A stretch of 64,000 nt of DNA, from NCBI GenBank assembly GCA_009823505.1, contig VZQC01005070.1:1112160-1176159 (forward strand), in the 5' to 3' direction. The DNA comes from Rhizomys pruinosus (Eukaryota > Chordata > Mammalia > Rodentia > Spalacidae). How positions within the stretch are numbered: position 1 is the stretch's first letter; the number at the start of each line of letters is the position of its first letter. Under the pieces are notes generated by a model. That model had not been told where the DNA came from. It ran no database searches and was given only the letters and a program-made list of their open reading frames with translations. A program made the position numbers and the translations under genes. This document shows, piece by piece, positions 23,829 through 35,255 of this stretch.

Positions 23829-24150
23829 AAAGAGCAGGCAGTGTGTGCAAAGACCCTGAGGAGGAGGATACTCGAGTGATGGTGAGAAGCAGCAAGTGAG
23901 CTGAGGTGCTTGGGACCAGGCAACTCAGAGACGAGGGGGCGTGAGGTAAGAAGCCAGGAGCAGGAGTGTCAGACAAGGGCTTCCGTCTTGTAGCCCCTCC
24001 TAGGACGTTGATCTTTATCCAAAGAGGAAGGGCTCACAGCAGTGTTTCAGGAAGAGCAGGACACATGATAAGATTCTACTTGAACTGTGGAGCAGAGACA
24101 AAGAGTGGATGTGGACAGATTAGTTAGGAGGCTGCCCTGGCTCCAAGTGA
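23829..24150. mobile_element. Ancient mammalian LINE-like fragment (L2-type, uncertain)
   Basis: The words GCAGTGTGTGCAAAGACCCT GAGGAGG, CAGGAAGAGCAGGACACATG ATAAGATT and TTAGTTAGGAGGCTGCCCTG follow a widespread ancient mammalian repeat (usual form GTGCAAAGGCCCTGAGG...AGTTAGGAGGCTATTGC). The fragment at 61555-61850 appears to be another part of the same family. Confidence 0.55.
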
Positions 24151-24371
24151 GCCAAGAAGATGGTATCAGTTGAGACACAGTCAGCCTCTTTCCAGGTGCC
24201 CTTGTTCCTGCCCACTTCCAATTTCTAAAGGACCCCTCTTCCTTCCTATGAACTCTGCCAGCATCTGTAGCATCTCCTACTGTTTTGTTCTTTGCTTTCC
24301 CCCAAAACTTCCTCCTTGTTATTAAAGCCAATAAAGGGAAAAAACAGCAATAAAACATTCTTGGAAGAGTT

Positions 24372-24622
24372 ATATATTTTGTGTGTATTTGTGACTTGTC
24401 TGCATGTATGTAGGCACACATATATGCAAGTGTCTGCATGTATGTAGGCACACATATATGCAAGTGTCTGCGGAGGGAGGCCAAAAGAGAGTGTCAAATT
24501 CCCTGGAGCTGGAATACAGGTGGTTGTGAGCTGCCCAATGTGATATGGGTTCTGGGAACTGAACTCGGGTCCTCTGCAAGAGCCGCAAGTACTCTTAACG
24601 GCTGAGCCATTTCTCCAGCTCC
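24372..24622 (-). mobile_element. B2/B3-type SINE with an internal 34-bp tandem duplication
   Basis: The head ends GAGCCATTTCTCCAGCTCC and the body has CAAGAGCCGCAAGTACTC. Towards its 3' end a 34-bp unit starting GTCTGCATGTATGTAGGCAC is present twice in tandem, without mismatch, at 24398-24431 and 24432-24465. The duplication is confined to the tail side of the element. Confidence 0.88.
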
Positions 24623-24683
24623 AAAATACATTCTTAGTCATGTAGATGTTGATTACAATACAATACAGCAGTACAAAGTATCC

Positions 24684-24927
24684 TATTTTTTAAATTTTAT
24701 TTATTTTTGTATGTGTATGAATGTACTGTCTGCATGTAGGTCTGTGCACCCGTGTCGTGCAATGTCTCGGAGGTCAGAAGAGGGTCTTGGATTCCCCTGG
24801 AACTGGAGTTCTCCTGGAATTGGAGTTACAGACGGTTCTTAGCTGCCATGTGGGTGCTGGGGATCGAACCCGGGTCCTCTGCAAGAGCAGTCGGTGCTCT
24901 TAACTGCTAGGCTATCTCTCCAGCCCC
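24684..24927 (-). mobile_element. B2 SINE of the 17-bp-duplication subfamily
   Basis: A full-length reverse B2 with both versions of the 17-bp unit and head GCTAGGCTATCTCTCCAGCC. It is flanked by CAAAGTATCC at 24674-24683 and 24928-24937, a 10-bp target-site duplication. Confidence 0.96.
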
Positions 24928-24956
24928 CAAAGTATCCAAAGAATGACTTTGTTTGT

Positions 24957-25053
24957 TGTTGAGACAGAGTCTCACGTAGCTGAGGCTGGCCCTGATCCTC
25001 CTGCCTCTGTTTGCCAAGTGCTGGGATTACAGGCTTGCTCCTCTATAGCTGGG
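24957..25053 (-). mobile_element. Truncated B1-like SINE
   Basis: Minus-strand B1 words (GAGACAGAGTCTCACGTAGC, CCAAGTGCTGGGATTACAGG) are present, but a middle block is missing and the 5' end is altered. It may be a B1 or the B1 half of a B4. Confidence 0.75.
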
Positions 25054-25696
25054 CCAGCTTAAGAAATAATGTCTTATGAACGGGGTCTCTGTGTTTCTTT
25101 TTCAACCTTTTAGAAATCCGGTTTTGTCTTCATTTCAGTGACACAGTTCTCTTGACGGTCAGTACTCAATTCCTTGGTCCCAGGTGTAGGGATCCCAGTG
25201 AAAGTGTATATGTCGCTGCATTTAAAGCATGAATCACATTCATCTCCTTGAAATTTTCTCTTCCCTTTCCTTCTGGGGGCTTTTCTTCCCTTGGCTTCTT
25301 TACCTCATCATTCCGAGTTGCTTCAAGGCTTTACCCCCATCCCTCTGGATTTCTGACAAGGAGAAATGTGTCTGGGTCACCCACCAGCAGAACCCAACAT
25401 GACTCAATGGGGATTTATTCCCTAAATTCTCTGCTATAATTTGCTCATGAGCCTCAAATCAACTAGATGATAGATGTTATTTTCTAGATCTCCACTGGGA
25501 CATTCTTTGACCATAAGGGGGAAGAATTAGTCTCATTATATTATCATTCCTCGAGATAGTTCCCTGCTAAGGACTCCCTAGTTTGTCCCCCAGCCCCAGC
25601 TCTCTTATAGCCCATTTTTCTGTGTGCTTCTTTCATATTAGTCTTTAAAAACTTGAACTTCATTGAGAGTAGTAACTTTACTTAAAAACAAAACAA
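25054..25696. other. Unassigned unique sequence
   Basis: No gene or repeat was recognised. Confidence 0.4.
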
Positions 25697-25847
25697 GCCA
25701 GGTGTGGTGGTGCATGCCTTTAATCCTAGCACTTGGGAAGCAGAGGCAGGTGGATCTTTGAGAGTTCAAGGCCAGCCTGGTCTACAGAGTGAGTTCCAGG
25801 ACAGCTGGGGCTACAGGGAGACCCTGTCTTGAAAAGACCAAAAAAAT
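25697..25847 (+). mobile_element. B1 SINE
   Basis: A full-length B1 from GCCAGGTGTGGTGGTGCATG to GACCCTGTCTTGAAAAGACC, with an A-rich tail. A few substitutions at CpG positions show moderate age. Confidence 0.97.
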
Positions 25848-26129
25848 ACCTCCCTATCAGAGTGAGGATTTTCCAGCCTGGTACTCAAAGTCCATCTTTA
25901 TGATGGTCACATCTGCCTCCAGATGCCAAGATGGGTTCTACTCAGGATTCGACAGCTTTAATTCCATTCTGTAAAAAGAACTTTTATTTTGAATCATTTT
26001 AGATATATATAAAATTTGTAACGAAAACTGGGAGAGTTCTCTATAACCTCTGCCAAGTTCCTGTGATGTCAACCTCTTCCTTCCCTAACCATGATCTAAT
26101 GTAAAAGCATACCATTAAGAACAAGCTAT

Positions 26130-26360
26130 GGGGGCTGGAGAGATGGCTCTAAGGGGTTAAGTGCACTGGCTGCTCTTGCAGAGGACTGGGGTTTGATTTC
26201 CAGCACCCACACAGCAGATAATGACCATCTGTAACTCCAGTTCTAGGGGGGTTTAACGCCCTCTTCTGACCTCTGTGGGCTTTATAAAACATGGGCGCAC
26301 ACATATATATGCAGGCAATACACTCATGCACATAAAAATAACAAATACTTTTAAAAAAAC
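26130..26360 (+). mobile_element. B2 SINE, older copy
   Basis: A full-length B2 with a CTAAGG insertion in the head (GATGGCTCTAAGGGGTTAAG) and a decayed 3' end. The flanks AGAACAAGCT (26119-26128) and AGAATAAGCT (26361-26370) form a target-site duplication with one mismatch. Confidence 0.94.
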
Positions 26361-26370
26361 AGAATAAGCT

Positions 26371-27514
26371 GTAATTGGGAAGATCACTCACAGTCCTAGA
26401 GACCACCCTCCAGATTCTGTCAGTATTCACTGTGTCTGAATTCAGAGTTTAGCTCTTCTGCTATCAGCGTTCCAGACCATCTGGAGGCAGATGTGGGCAT
26501 TGTAGAGATGGGCTTCGTCTCATCATGCCTTCTCCTCCCTGATCTCCCACGAACAGTACAGCTTCTTCTTTTCCATGGAATGCTCCAGCTTTAGTCATGG
26601 ATTTAACTCCTACTCCTTTTTTTTTTTTTAAAGCTTCACCCAGGATCCTTACCTATTTCTTTCCTTTCGAAACCCCACATTTTAACTTTCTAATTTAACC
26701 CTCTCATATACCCCTAAATAAACCTCTTTAACAAGAACCCAGAAGCAACAATATGCCCCAATTCCTTTCCAATCAAGACCACAGCAAATGCTGTTTTCTA
26801 GGTATGCTTTCATTCCAAGTATATTTTCTCCCCAACATTTACCTACTAGAAATCACTAGAGTCAAGCAGGCTTGACTTTCTTACCAGCTGACCATTTTTT
26901 CCCCCTAACACACCAGGACTAGTACAACTTATTTCCTTTTAAAATTCACTACCTGAAGCAACAATTTTGAAATAACTGAGTAATTTGTCATACCCAAATG
27001 AAATGTTTGCTCTTCTCAAACACATGTTATTTGGCAGACACGGGTCCCTTATAGCATTTGTGGGCCCATGTCTGTGAAGCAGGTTTAGGTTTCACCTCGG
27101 TGCAGAGTGGTCTGGTGGTGATATATCTACTGTAATATATTCTTCAATTAAATAGGTGGATAGAAATAGAATTTAAATATTCAGGAATAATAATTGTTGG
27201 GGAGAGAAGCCCTAAGCGATATTCCTTACTGTCTATCATTTTTCTATTCTTACTTCTCAAATTTAGGGCTTATTAACATTTTTCTAATATTTCTCTCCAA
27301 GCAAGCAGAAAGGTGCATAAAGAAGTGAAACCAAAGAGTAATAAAGTTACGTGAGGCTGCACTGTTAGAAGACTTTATACTCTAGTTCATTGCTTCTGGA
27401 TGTTTCTTAGGAATAAACTACGATGGGGAAACAATGTGCTGTTTACACACAGAAGAGAGAGAAAAGAAGAAAGAATAGCTGAAAAGAGCTAGACATTGGG
27501 AAAGAATAGTTAGT
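26371..27514. other. Unassigned unique sequence
   Basis: No gene or repeat was recognised, apart from a T run at about 26618-26629. Confidence 0.4.
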
Positions 27515-27715
27515 CTTTATTAAGCACTTGTAACTATTACGTATGGTCACATAATGATTATGGTTTTATTTTCTCCTTTAATCTGTAACAGGTTCCTCCA
27601 CCCATTTCATGAAGATATTGCTATTATAACTCTTGTCCTACAGACGGAAACAGACGCCACTTGCTTAGGCTCTGCCTGTAGGAAGTTGTGTGGAGTCTGG
27701 ATTTGAACTGGATAT
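27515..27715 (-). mobile_element. MIR fragment
   Basis: The series TTAAGCACTTGTAACTATTA, CCATTTCATGAAGATATTGC, CTACAGACGGAAACAGACGC and GTCTGGATTTGAACTGG follows the reverse complement of MIR. It is strongly diverged. Confidence 0.65.
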
Positions 27716-27756
27716 TCCCTTGTTTTCAAAGCCGAGCTTGTACTAAACCATCCAAA

Positions 27757-27840
27757 AGTGAAGGGAAAGAGGATGGGAGAGAAAGAAGAGGTGGGGGAAA
27801 GGAGAAGGGGGAGAACCAGCGGGCAGGGGTGAGGGGTTGG
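27757..27840. repeat. Purine-rich tract with G-quadruplex motif
   Basis: An almost pure A/G strand. The G runs at 27793-27797, 27807-27811, 27821-27823, 27826-27829 and 27833-27836 satisfy a quadruplex pattern with loops of 9, 2 and 3 bases for the last four. Confidence 0.75.
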
Positions 27841-29148
27841 TGTCGAAGGAAAGGCTGTTTGATTTCAACTCATGATTTAGTTCTGCCACAAAGGACTAAA
27901 GCCCTGTAGGGCTTTATCCACAGGGACAGGCTTATTCAGCCCACCCTGTCTACTTTTAACAGCGAGAAAGAACATGTTTTTCCCAATGTTCTTGGAGAAT
28001 CCAGGAGTGTGGGTGTGCAGAAAAGAACAATTCTTTTGCCTTGTATGCTTTCTGTGCAGCAGGGTGGGCAGAAGGAAGCAGACAAAATGTAGAGCCCAAT
28101 TAGGGCCAGAAACCTCAGAAGAGAAAGGCTCCTTCAGAAACCATGGTTTCTGGTCCTGGTTTACCACAGAACTCTTTTCACGACATTGCACACATTGGCT
28201 TTGATATTATCATGCAAATGCCTGTTAACAGACTCTTACCCTATGGGGGAAAAATGAGTCACCTTAAAAGAAGAAGAAAAAAGAGCAGTAAGGCCCTCCA
28301 TGCAGATTGATATAACCCCTGGTAACAGCTCCCTATTGTGTGAAGCTTGCTCTGGAGGAAGTCTCTAAACTTAAGGATGTATTCAACTGCTCTTTGTGGC
28401 TCCCAAGGAGCTATTAGAGTCAGTGAGGTGGACAGAGCATGTCATCTTCTCTCAAGCAACTCTCTAGAGTCACATGTGAACCATCTTGTCTCCTGAGCCC
28501 TCTGGTTGGGATGTGTTTAACAACACATCTTTCTGCACATGCAGGGGCAGGGGCACTGGTCCTGAGGAAAGGATTTCCTCCATAATGTCACCTCCATAAT
28601 GTGCCACAAGGCTCTGTGATCATTCCTAAACCGACCTTCAACCCAGAGCAGATGGCTGGCCCTGTGGAGGTTGTAATGACATCATCCTGGTCATTATCAT
28701 ATTTTTCCTCAAAGGAAAATTGAGTTGAAAAGAACTTACAAGGAAGGCTCAGGGCTGCTCAGTTTTGATTAAGGGGAGGTCTGCAAATTTACAGGGCTGG
28801 AAAACAGAGACAAGTCCCAGAAATGAGCAAGGCGGGGCTATGCTAATTGTAGCCATTTTCCCTTATTTCTCATTTGTTCTCTGTTGATAGAGTCATAGGC
28901 ATATGAAGCTATTCTGCCTTCTCTTTACCATGAGAAAAACAACATTTAGAGCTTGATGATGAATGGCAAGTGACATTCATCTTTGGAGGAGGCAGTATGA
29001 AGAGGTGGAAACTGTGACTGCCTGTATGGATGCCCCATCGGAACTGTCCCTTTCCCATGTCCTTCACACGACCCCAAGACACATGGGGGTACAGGTCAGC
29101 CTGTCTGATGGCTCAAGAACACTGAAATCTAGGCGGTTGCTTTATTTT
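27841..29148. other. Unassigned SINE-free sequence
   Basis: No gene or repeat was recognised. An exact octamer ATGCAAAT (POU-type site) lies at 28212-28219. The segment 28640-28880 includes a direct near-repeat of CATCCTGGTCATTATCAT-like words and has conserved-element texture. Function is unknown. Confidence 0.35.
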
Positions 29149-29164
29149 AAAATATGGCCGACTC

Positions 29165-29411
29165 GGGCTGGAGAGATGGCCTAGCGGTTGGGAGCACTGA
29201 TTGCTCTTGCAGAGGACCTGGGTTCGATCCCCAGCGCCCACATGGCGGCTAAGAACCGTCTGTAACTCTAATTCCAGGAGAACTCCAGTTTCAGGGGAAT
29301 CTGAGACCCTCTTCTGACCTCTGCAGCATTGCACGACACGGGTGCACAGACCTACATGCAGACAGTACGTTCATACACATACAAAAATAAATAAAATTAA
29401 AAAAATAAAAT
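29165..29411 (+). mobile_element. B2 SINE of the 17-bp-duplication subfamily, 16-bp TSD
   Basis: The head reads GATGGCCTAGCGG, and the body carries both 17-bp units (AACTCTAATTCCAGGAG and AACTCCAGTTTCAGGGG). It is flanked by a perfect AAAATATGGCCGACTC at 29149-29164 and 29412-29427. Confidence 0.98.
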
Positions 29412-29427
29412 AAAATATGGCCGACTC

Positions 29428-31127
29428 AAGTCAAACTCTCTCAAGCACTGTGTAGGTAGGTTTGTTCCCTTAAATAATAAGGGAAAATGGAAACCAAGAG
29501 TATAATTCCCTTTTTAATTCCTGATGTGAAACTTGGGATTCACTGTTTATATTTGGAGTTCTAATTTTTTTGTCTATATTCTATGCAATCACTGAGTCAT
29601 TCATTTATTCATTATTCAATGCACATCTGCTAAGTAGTTACTACATGTAATTCCAGAACTTTCTTACACATTATATGGAATATTCACACATCTCCATCCA
29701 TAAGATGTGTGTGGAACATTATACATAAGATGCACAGGTATATAACAGTACATGCATGTGCATTCATAATATAATTTAGTCCCTATATTAAAGAGCTCAC
29801 AGAGGACTACACAGAATTAAAATGTGTGCAAAAATCTGAAATATGATGGCTAAAACATCACTAGTGATCTTTTATTAAGAATGTGGTGCTTCGCCAGATA
29901 AATTCTAAGGATTTTACAGAGTCTATGCTTTGACACTAGGGTTTACAACCCAAGCCAAATGCATCTTCAGGGGCAGTTATTGATATGTTATAGACACAGA
30001 TAAATAGAAACCTTTGGCAGTGATGTGAATGGCCATGAGATTTTTGAGTTCTAAGGTTTCGGGTGAAAAATAAAAGACAAAGGCATATTTTTTCACTGGA
30101 TTATAAATAAAGGAAAATCCATGAGGTCATTTAATGTCTGTCCTGCCAGAGATGGAGAAGGGTTCTTCGTTCAATACAGAAAGCATTTGATGGAGAAGCT
30201 GTGTTTTCAGACAATGCTTGTCTGGTCGCAATATCACCATTTGGAGCTTAGGGTTTAAGGTGTTTGTGGGGATTGGTGGGGAGGAGGTTAGTGAGAAGAA
30301 TACTGGCAAGTGACTTAGAAGCTGAGTGGTTCCACTCTTCACAGCAGTCATCCCACCATCCTGCCCCTTCCCGGGTTCCAGGATGGTGCAAGACTGTAGA
30401 GGTGACTCTGGGAATCCAAGGTTTACAGACACAGCCTTTTTCTTTTCCACTCTGAAGGCCTTAGGCACTACAGTGTGTGTGTCTAGGTTTGCTTTTGCTT
30501 TGGGGCACAGACCATCTGAAAGCCCATTATTCCCCTCTCTATTTTGGTTCCTCTGTGTTAAAAAAGTGATGTTCTGGCAGTTGGAGAAGGCAAGCATGTG
30601 CATTTTCTAAGTCAGAATCATGCAGAGTTGAACATCACTTTACCCAAATAAAACTTTTTGCTTTCAGAATTTCAGTGGGCATGTTCCTTTTTTTAGCTTA
30701 AAAATTTTCTGGTCTGTATTAACAGTTTCTTTCGCCAGCTTAGTCTCTCCCATTTCTGCCAGCTGGGGACTCGGCCAGTGTGATTTCTTTTGTGGCCTGC
30801 TTTAAACAGTCTTAGAATCAGACCGTATTCTGCCATCAATCCATGCAGAGAAATCGCACTGACAGAATGGAGGGCCCGTGCAGGCATCAAAGGCAGGGCA
30901 TGGCTTCAATATATCTTTTTTTTTTTAAGTCTGCTTTTTATTTTGTCTGTTGATAACAAAAAATACACTCAAAGAGCTGATATAGAAATTAAACCAAGAA
31001 ACCAGGCAGCCAGTAACAAATTCCTCGATGTTCTTTCTTTACCTGAAAGCTATAATAGGATAGAGTACCCTGTTAAACATTACAGAGCATGAATACACGG
31101 GCAATTACAATAAAGATAATGCCGGCT
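29428..31127. other. Unassigned sequence
   Basis: No gene was recognised. A MIR/L2-like scrap (CTAAGTAGTTACTACATGTA) is possible at 29630-29665. Overlapping short frames on both strands at 30.1-30.6 kb show no recognisable protein. Confidence 0.4.
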
Positions 31128-31262
31128 AACATTTATTAAGTATGTATTATATCTCAGGCTTTGTGCTAAGTACTATTTTTTATAATAACCTTTTGGAATA
31201 GGAACTACTTCTAAAGTCCCATCTTACTTGCTGGTAGCTAAGCAAGGATTAGAGGAAGACAC
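31128..31262 (-). mobile_element. MIR fragment
   Basis: AACATTTATTAAGTATGTAT, GCTTTGTGCTAAGTACTATT and TGGTAGCTAAGCAAGGATTA follow the reverse complement of MIR 3' and core sequence. Confidence 0.7.
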
Positions 31263-31951
31263 CCTGACTGCATATTGCACATTCTTAAGTATTTTTATCA
31301 ACTTCCCTCAAGGATGAAGGGCCAAAGAATATTGCTGCATTTGAAAATGCACAAATGAAAGCGCACAATAAGTGGCCTTATCAAAGGCAGCCTGCTAGAA
31401 TCTAAGCAACAGAATCTAGAAGGAGCAAAGACAACTTGGTGTGGATGTTATCCTAACAATTGGTAAGTGGACACTGAAAACATCAACCCAGCTCGGAGGA
31501 AGACAGATCTCTGGGTCAGAGATAGGCAAAAGTGCCTGATCTGGGCAGAGCAGAAAGCTTGGAGTCTGCCATTATAGCTGCTTTGGTTAGTTTCAGGTCT
31601 CCAACATGAACTTAGCCTTGTGAGCAGGTAGTAAGTAGGTTGAGACAGCCATTGACCTTTAGAGGATTCTGGCTCCTTATAGTAGATATCTCTTAATCAG
31701 AAATCTTCCAGCCCAATGCTCTTAGGGTTAGGGTTATGATGATCTCACTTTTATGTTGGCTACAGACAACGTGGACAGGACTAGGAAAAGAAGAGTAAGG
31801 ATTGCAAATGGTTGCCATTTTGAGGCTAGACATTAGGTCTGAGGTTCATCCTGATTGTTTCATTACTGCCTTCATTCAATTAGGACACATTTATAAACCA
31901 TCTACCATGCAGGGCATAGGATTCAATGTTAATGAGACATAACACCTTCTT
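31263..31951. other. Unassigned unique sequence
   Basis: No gene or repeat was recognised. Confidence 0.4.
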
Positions 31952-31962
31952 AGAAATCTCAT

Positions 31963-32188
31963 GGGGCTGGAGAGATGGCCTGGTGGTTAAGAGCGCTGAC
32001 TGCTCTTGCAGAGGACCCGGGTTCGATCCCCAGCACCCACATAGTGGCTGAGAACTGTCTTTAACTCCAATTCTAGAGGAATCTGACACCCTCTTCTGAC
32101 CTCCGTGGCATTGCACGACACGGGTGCACAAACCTACATGCAGACAGTACATACTCATCCACATACAAAATAAATAAAAATTAAAAAA
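31963..32188 (+). mobile_element. B2 SINE
   Basis: A full-length B2 with head GATGGCCTGGTGG and a clean body without the 17-bp duplication. It is flanked by AGAAATCTCA at 31952-31961 and 32189-32198. It is a young copy by its low divergence from the other GGCCT-head copies. Confidence 0.97.
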
Positions 32189-32198
32189 AGAAATCTCA

Positions 32199-32889
32199 GA
32201 TGGCGATGCTGTGTAGTAGGAAGGACAGCAGTTAAGTTGTGCCCTACATGGCCAACACGATCCATCCACAGAGTGTTGCAGCCCTGAGCTTTCGTGATGA
32301 ACAGAGGTTGCTGGAGCTCCATCTCCAAGCTTCACCTGAATCCAGGTAGGGCAGCATGACTGTTGATGGAAAGGGAGTGAAGTACGTCACTTCCTGGCCC
32401 TATAAGAAGCAGGGTTCCTTTGCGTTAGCTGAGTGCTGAGGAGGCTGATGATCTAAAAGAGGTGGAGCCTGCTGATGTTCACAGACAGGACTGAGGAGAG
32501 ACCCACATTCTCCATGTCTCTGGGAATCTAGGTTTTTCTGTTACCAAAGCATTGCCTTAAATAATAAATAACCTACATACAGATGGTTTTAGAAGAATCA
32601 GTCTATGATGAGCTCTACCACTGGGTCTTCCAGAGGATCTAGATCGTTCTATTATTTCTACAGTCTTGTTCAGCATCTCCTGGTGGCTTGTATCCTGTCA
32701 GTGATTACAAATAATAATTGCATCCTAACAATGAGCTGTAAACCAGACAATTTTTCTCTAGGAAGTACATTTTTAATACATTCCTTGCTGCAAATCCATC
32801 CATGGTTTATATGTTTTAAGGAATTTCACAATTTAAGGCATCTTTGTGGAGGGAGGAAAGCAATATTGCTCACGACCTTGTCCATGCCA
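32199..32889. other. Unassigned sequence
   Basis: No gene or repeat was confidently recognised. Confidence 0.4.
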
Positions 32890-33030
32890 CATGGTTTCAA
32901 TTCATACTCACAAAAATCCCTTCAAGAAGGGGACTGGAGTAAGGTAGTTAGCCCAAGGTCATACAAAGTTATCCAATAGTGGCAGGATTTGATCGCTCTA
33001 TCCAACATCAAAACTAGGACTGTAATCATC
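32890..33030 (-). mobile_element. MIR fragment
   Basis: AGCCCAAGGTCATACAAAGT, TAGTGGCAGGATTTGATCGC and AACTAGGACTGTAATCATCA follow the reverse complement of the MIR core (CCAAGGTCACACAGC...GGGATTCGAACCC). It is ancient. Confidence 0.65.
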
Positions 33031-33900
33031 ACCTACATGTTTTGTTAGCTGGCACAATGAACCAAAATGGTCCTTCCCTCTTCTGGCAAAATAGAAAACT
33101 ACACGGACCACTCCTCTATCATTAATTGCCATAGCAATATAAAAAGAATTCAATATATGCCTAATGCTAAATCATTCTTATAGGTATAACAAGGGCAAAG
33201 GAAGCCACATGATAGGCTTGGAGAGCACTCAGTTGAAACAGAAGTCCTACTGTATACTTCAGCCCTATCACAGTGGCGGTGAGAAGGTGCCACTCTCCGC
33301 CTTCCATTTACAATCCCTGAGGCTTTTCTTAGGGGTTGTGTCTCATGACAACAACGTGAGTCATGTGCACTTTTCTGAACCAATCTTCATGACCAAGAGA
33401 AAGGCCAATTTCACCTACAACCATGTTTTCTTAAGGGCTGATAGCAGGACATCTACTAAACTAAGTACGTCAAGTGCTTTGTCAGAGAAGCCAGGGAGAT
33501 GCAAGCTATGCAGACCTGAGCAAACAGCTCCAAGACAACTCTGTGAAGGGTTCTTATTGGAACGACTGGCAAAGGAAAACCTTGTCGTTGCTAAGATCAC
33601 TAAAAGATAGACTAGAAGAACGACCAGAATTTCCTAGTGGGAGAAGCAGGGCCTACATAAGTGAGAAAGGAAAGCAGGGGAGACACCCATCTTGCCTCCA
33701 TATGAAGTCAAAGGGGGAACACCTTTGAGTAGAAGGAAGACAAAGATGTGCATTCTTGGAGTCAGTCAGCCATGGGTCTTATTATCATCTTAGTCCAAAG
33801 ACTGAGAAAGTGAAAAGGCAGAGTTCTGTGAGTAGCAACGGTATGAGAAATAATGACTTTCTGAGTGAAACACTAATGCCTTTAAAAAAATTAATATGCA
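33031..33900. other. Unassigned sequence
   Basis: No gene or repeat was recognised. Overlapping frames of up to about 150 codons on both strands have no recognisable protein and no coding-like features. Confidence 0.4.
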
Positions 33901-33958
33901 GGGGCTGGAGAGATGGCCTAATGTTAGGAATGTATACTGTTCTTGCAGAGGACTTAAA
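33901..33958 (+). mobile_element. B2 head fragment
   Basis: Only the tRNA-like head survives (GGGGCTGGAGAGATGGCCTA then CTTGCAGAGGACTTAAA), with a gap inside. The rest of the element is absent, and the minisatellite begins about 60 bp downstream. Confidence 0.85.
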
Positions 33959-34019
33959 GCCTACGGGGGGACACTCTCAAACAAACCACCACAAGGAGTA
34001 TGTAAAAGTTAAAATGAAA

Positions 34020-34145
34020 GACTGCCCAGAGTGTTCTGCATGCGGTAGGGCTTGGCCTGGTGACTGCCCAGAGTGTTCTGCATGCGGTAGGGCTTGGCCT
34101 GGTGACTGCCCAGAGTGGTCTGCATGTAGTAAGGCTTGGCCTGGT
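34020..34145. repeat. 42-bp minisatellite, three copies
   Basis: The unit starts GACTGCCCAGAGTGTTCTGC and ends GGCTTGGCCTGGT. Copies 1 (34020-34061) and 2 (34062-34103) are identical, and copy 3 (34104-34145) differs at a few positions. A fourth start, GACTG, follows. Because 42 is divisible by three, an open frame runs through the array as a 14-residue repeat containing DCPECSACGRAWPG. I regard this as incidental. Confidence 0.97.
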
Positions 34146-35046
34146 GACTGTCCCTTCTCTTTTCTCAGCTCTTCCTCCTGCACATGGAATCACACTGCTT
34201 CCTAGAACACTGCTATCTTGAACTGCAGATATTCTCTATTTGTCCCTAGGGAATGATCATGTCTGCTTTAAGACTGGCGAAGTACTTGGTAGTTAGCAAA
34301 TCCTTACTACCTACTGAAGTGCCCGGGACTGCAGTGTAGAATTAAGATAGAACGGGGGTGGGGGGGGACCTATTACTTGTCAAACTTTAGAAATTGTGCT
34401 GATCCTTCACATTTGCCTTCTGATAGGTTTAGGGGGTTCTGAGACATGGTCTTAGGAGCTCTAACCATCCATACAGAAGCTCCTGGTGGGAAAGGGGCTC
34501 TGAACAGAGTATAATGAAGTGTAATCAACTGTCTGGGCTTATTGCCTGCGAGACTCACTGTCATTTGTGGAACTGTGTCTCAATCTTTCATCTCATTCCT
34601 ACACCAGGACCTGAGTGGGGAGATTCTACCTCCAGTTTTTTCTTTGCACCTGGCCTTAGTGACTAGTTCAGAAAATAACACACAATCCAACTTCTTCCAA
34701 GAGGGTCAGTCTTAGGGATGTGTAGCTTGTATTCACAAGGAAAGAGACGTTCCACTACAGCTGAAGAGTCATTAGAAAGATGGCTACAGAAGCCTAGAGC
34801 TACTGGTGAGCCAACACAGACCACAGAACTGGAGCCAGAAGATGACAGACACAGTAAGAGCCGGCTGCCACGTTAGCTAGAATACCCCTGTCTGTCTCAG
34901 TTATGGGAGACAATGAATTTCCCTTGAATTTTTGCTAAAGCAAGCTGGAGTTCAGCCACTGTCATCTGTAAGAGGGAGAAGAATCCTGCCTCAGTCTATA
35001 AGCAACAGCATTCTACAGAGGCTTGATACCAGAAGCATTAAAAGCT
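34146..35046. other. Unassigned unique sequence
   Basis: No gene or repeat was recognised. Confidence 0.4.
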
Positions 35047-35128
35047 GATTTTTTTTCCCAAAAAAAAAAAATAAAACATAAAAAAAATTTAAAAAAAAAA
35101 GGGAACAAAAAAAAAAAAAAAAAAAAAC
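35047..35128. repeat. A-rich low-complexity tract
   Basis: Long A runs are broken by TAAAACAT, TTT and GGGAAC, and the last run is about 23 A. No retroposed body is recognisable on either side. Confidence 0.9.
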
Positions 35129-35179
35129 AGCAAGTAGTTTGAAAGTTCTGAGTCCATTGGGTAAGGGGGGTTCATGTGT

Positions 35180-35255
35180 CTTCTCAGCCCACGTTTTCCC
35201 TTCTGTAAAATGAGGAATGGGATTTATTTAGGGCCTATAAGTGGAAAATTAAAGG
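35180..35255 (+). mobile_element. MIR fragment
   Basis: CAGCCCACGTTTTCCCTTCT GTAAAATGAGGAATGGGATT is a clear MIR core match (CTCAGTTTCCTCATCTGTAA-type). Only a short part is preserved. Confidence 0.65.

Noticed and set aside
23243..24927. tRNA genes, because of A/B-box-like sequences with GGTTCGATCCCC-type words
   Set aside because: These are the tRNA-derived heads of B2 SINEs. They continue into the B2 body and tail and cannot fold as a mature tRNA.
33756..34205. Cys-rich repeat protein encoded by the 42-bp tandem array
   Set aside because: The array length is a multiple of three, so openness is automatic. The frame also runs through a B2 fragment, and nothing upstream suggests a gene.
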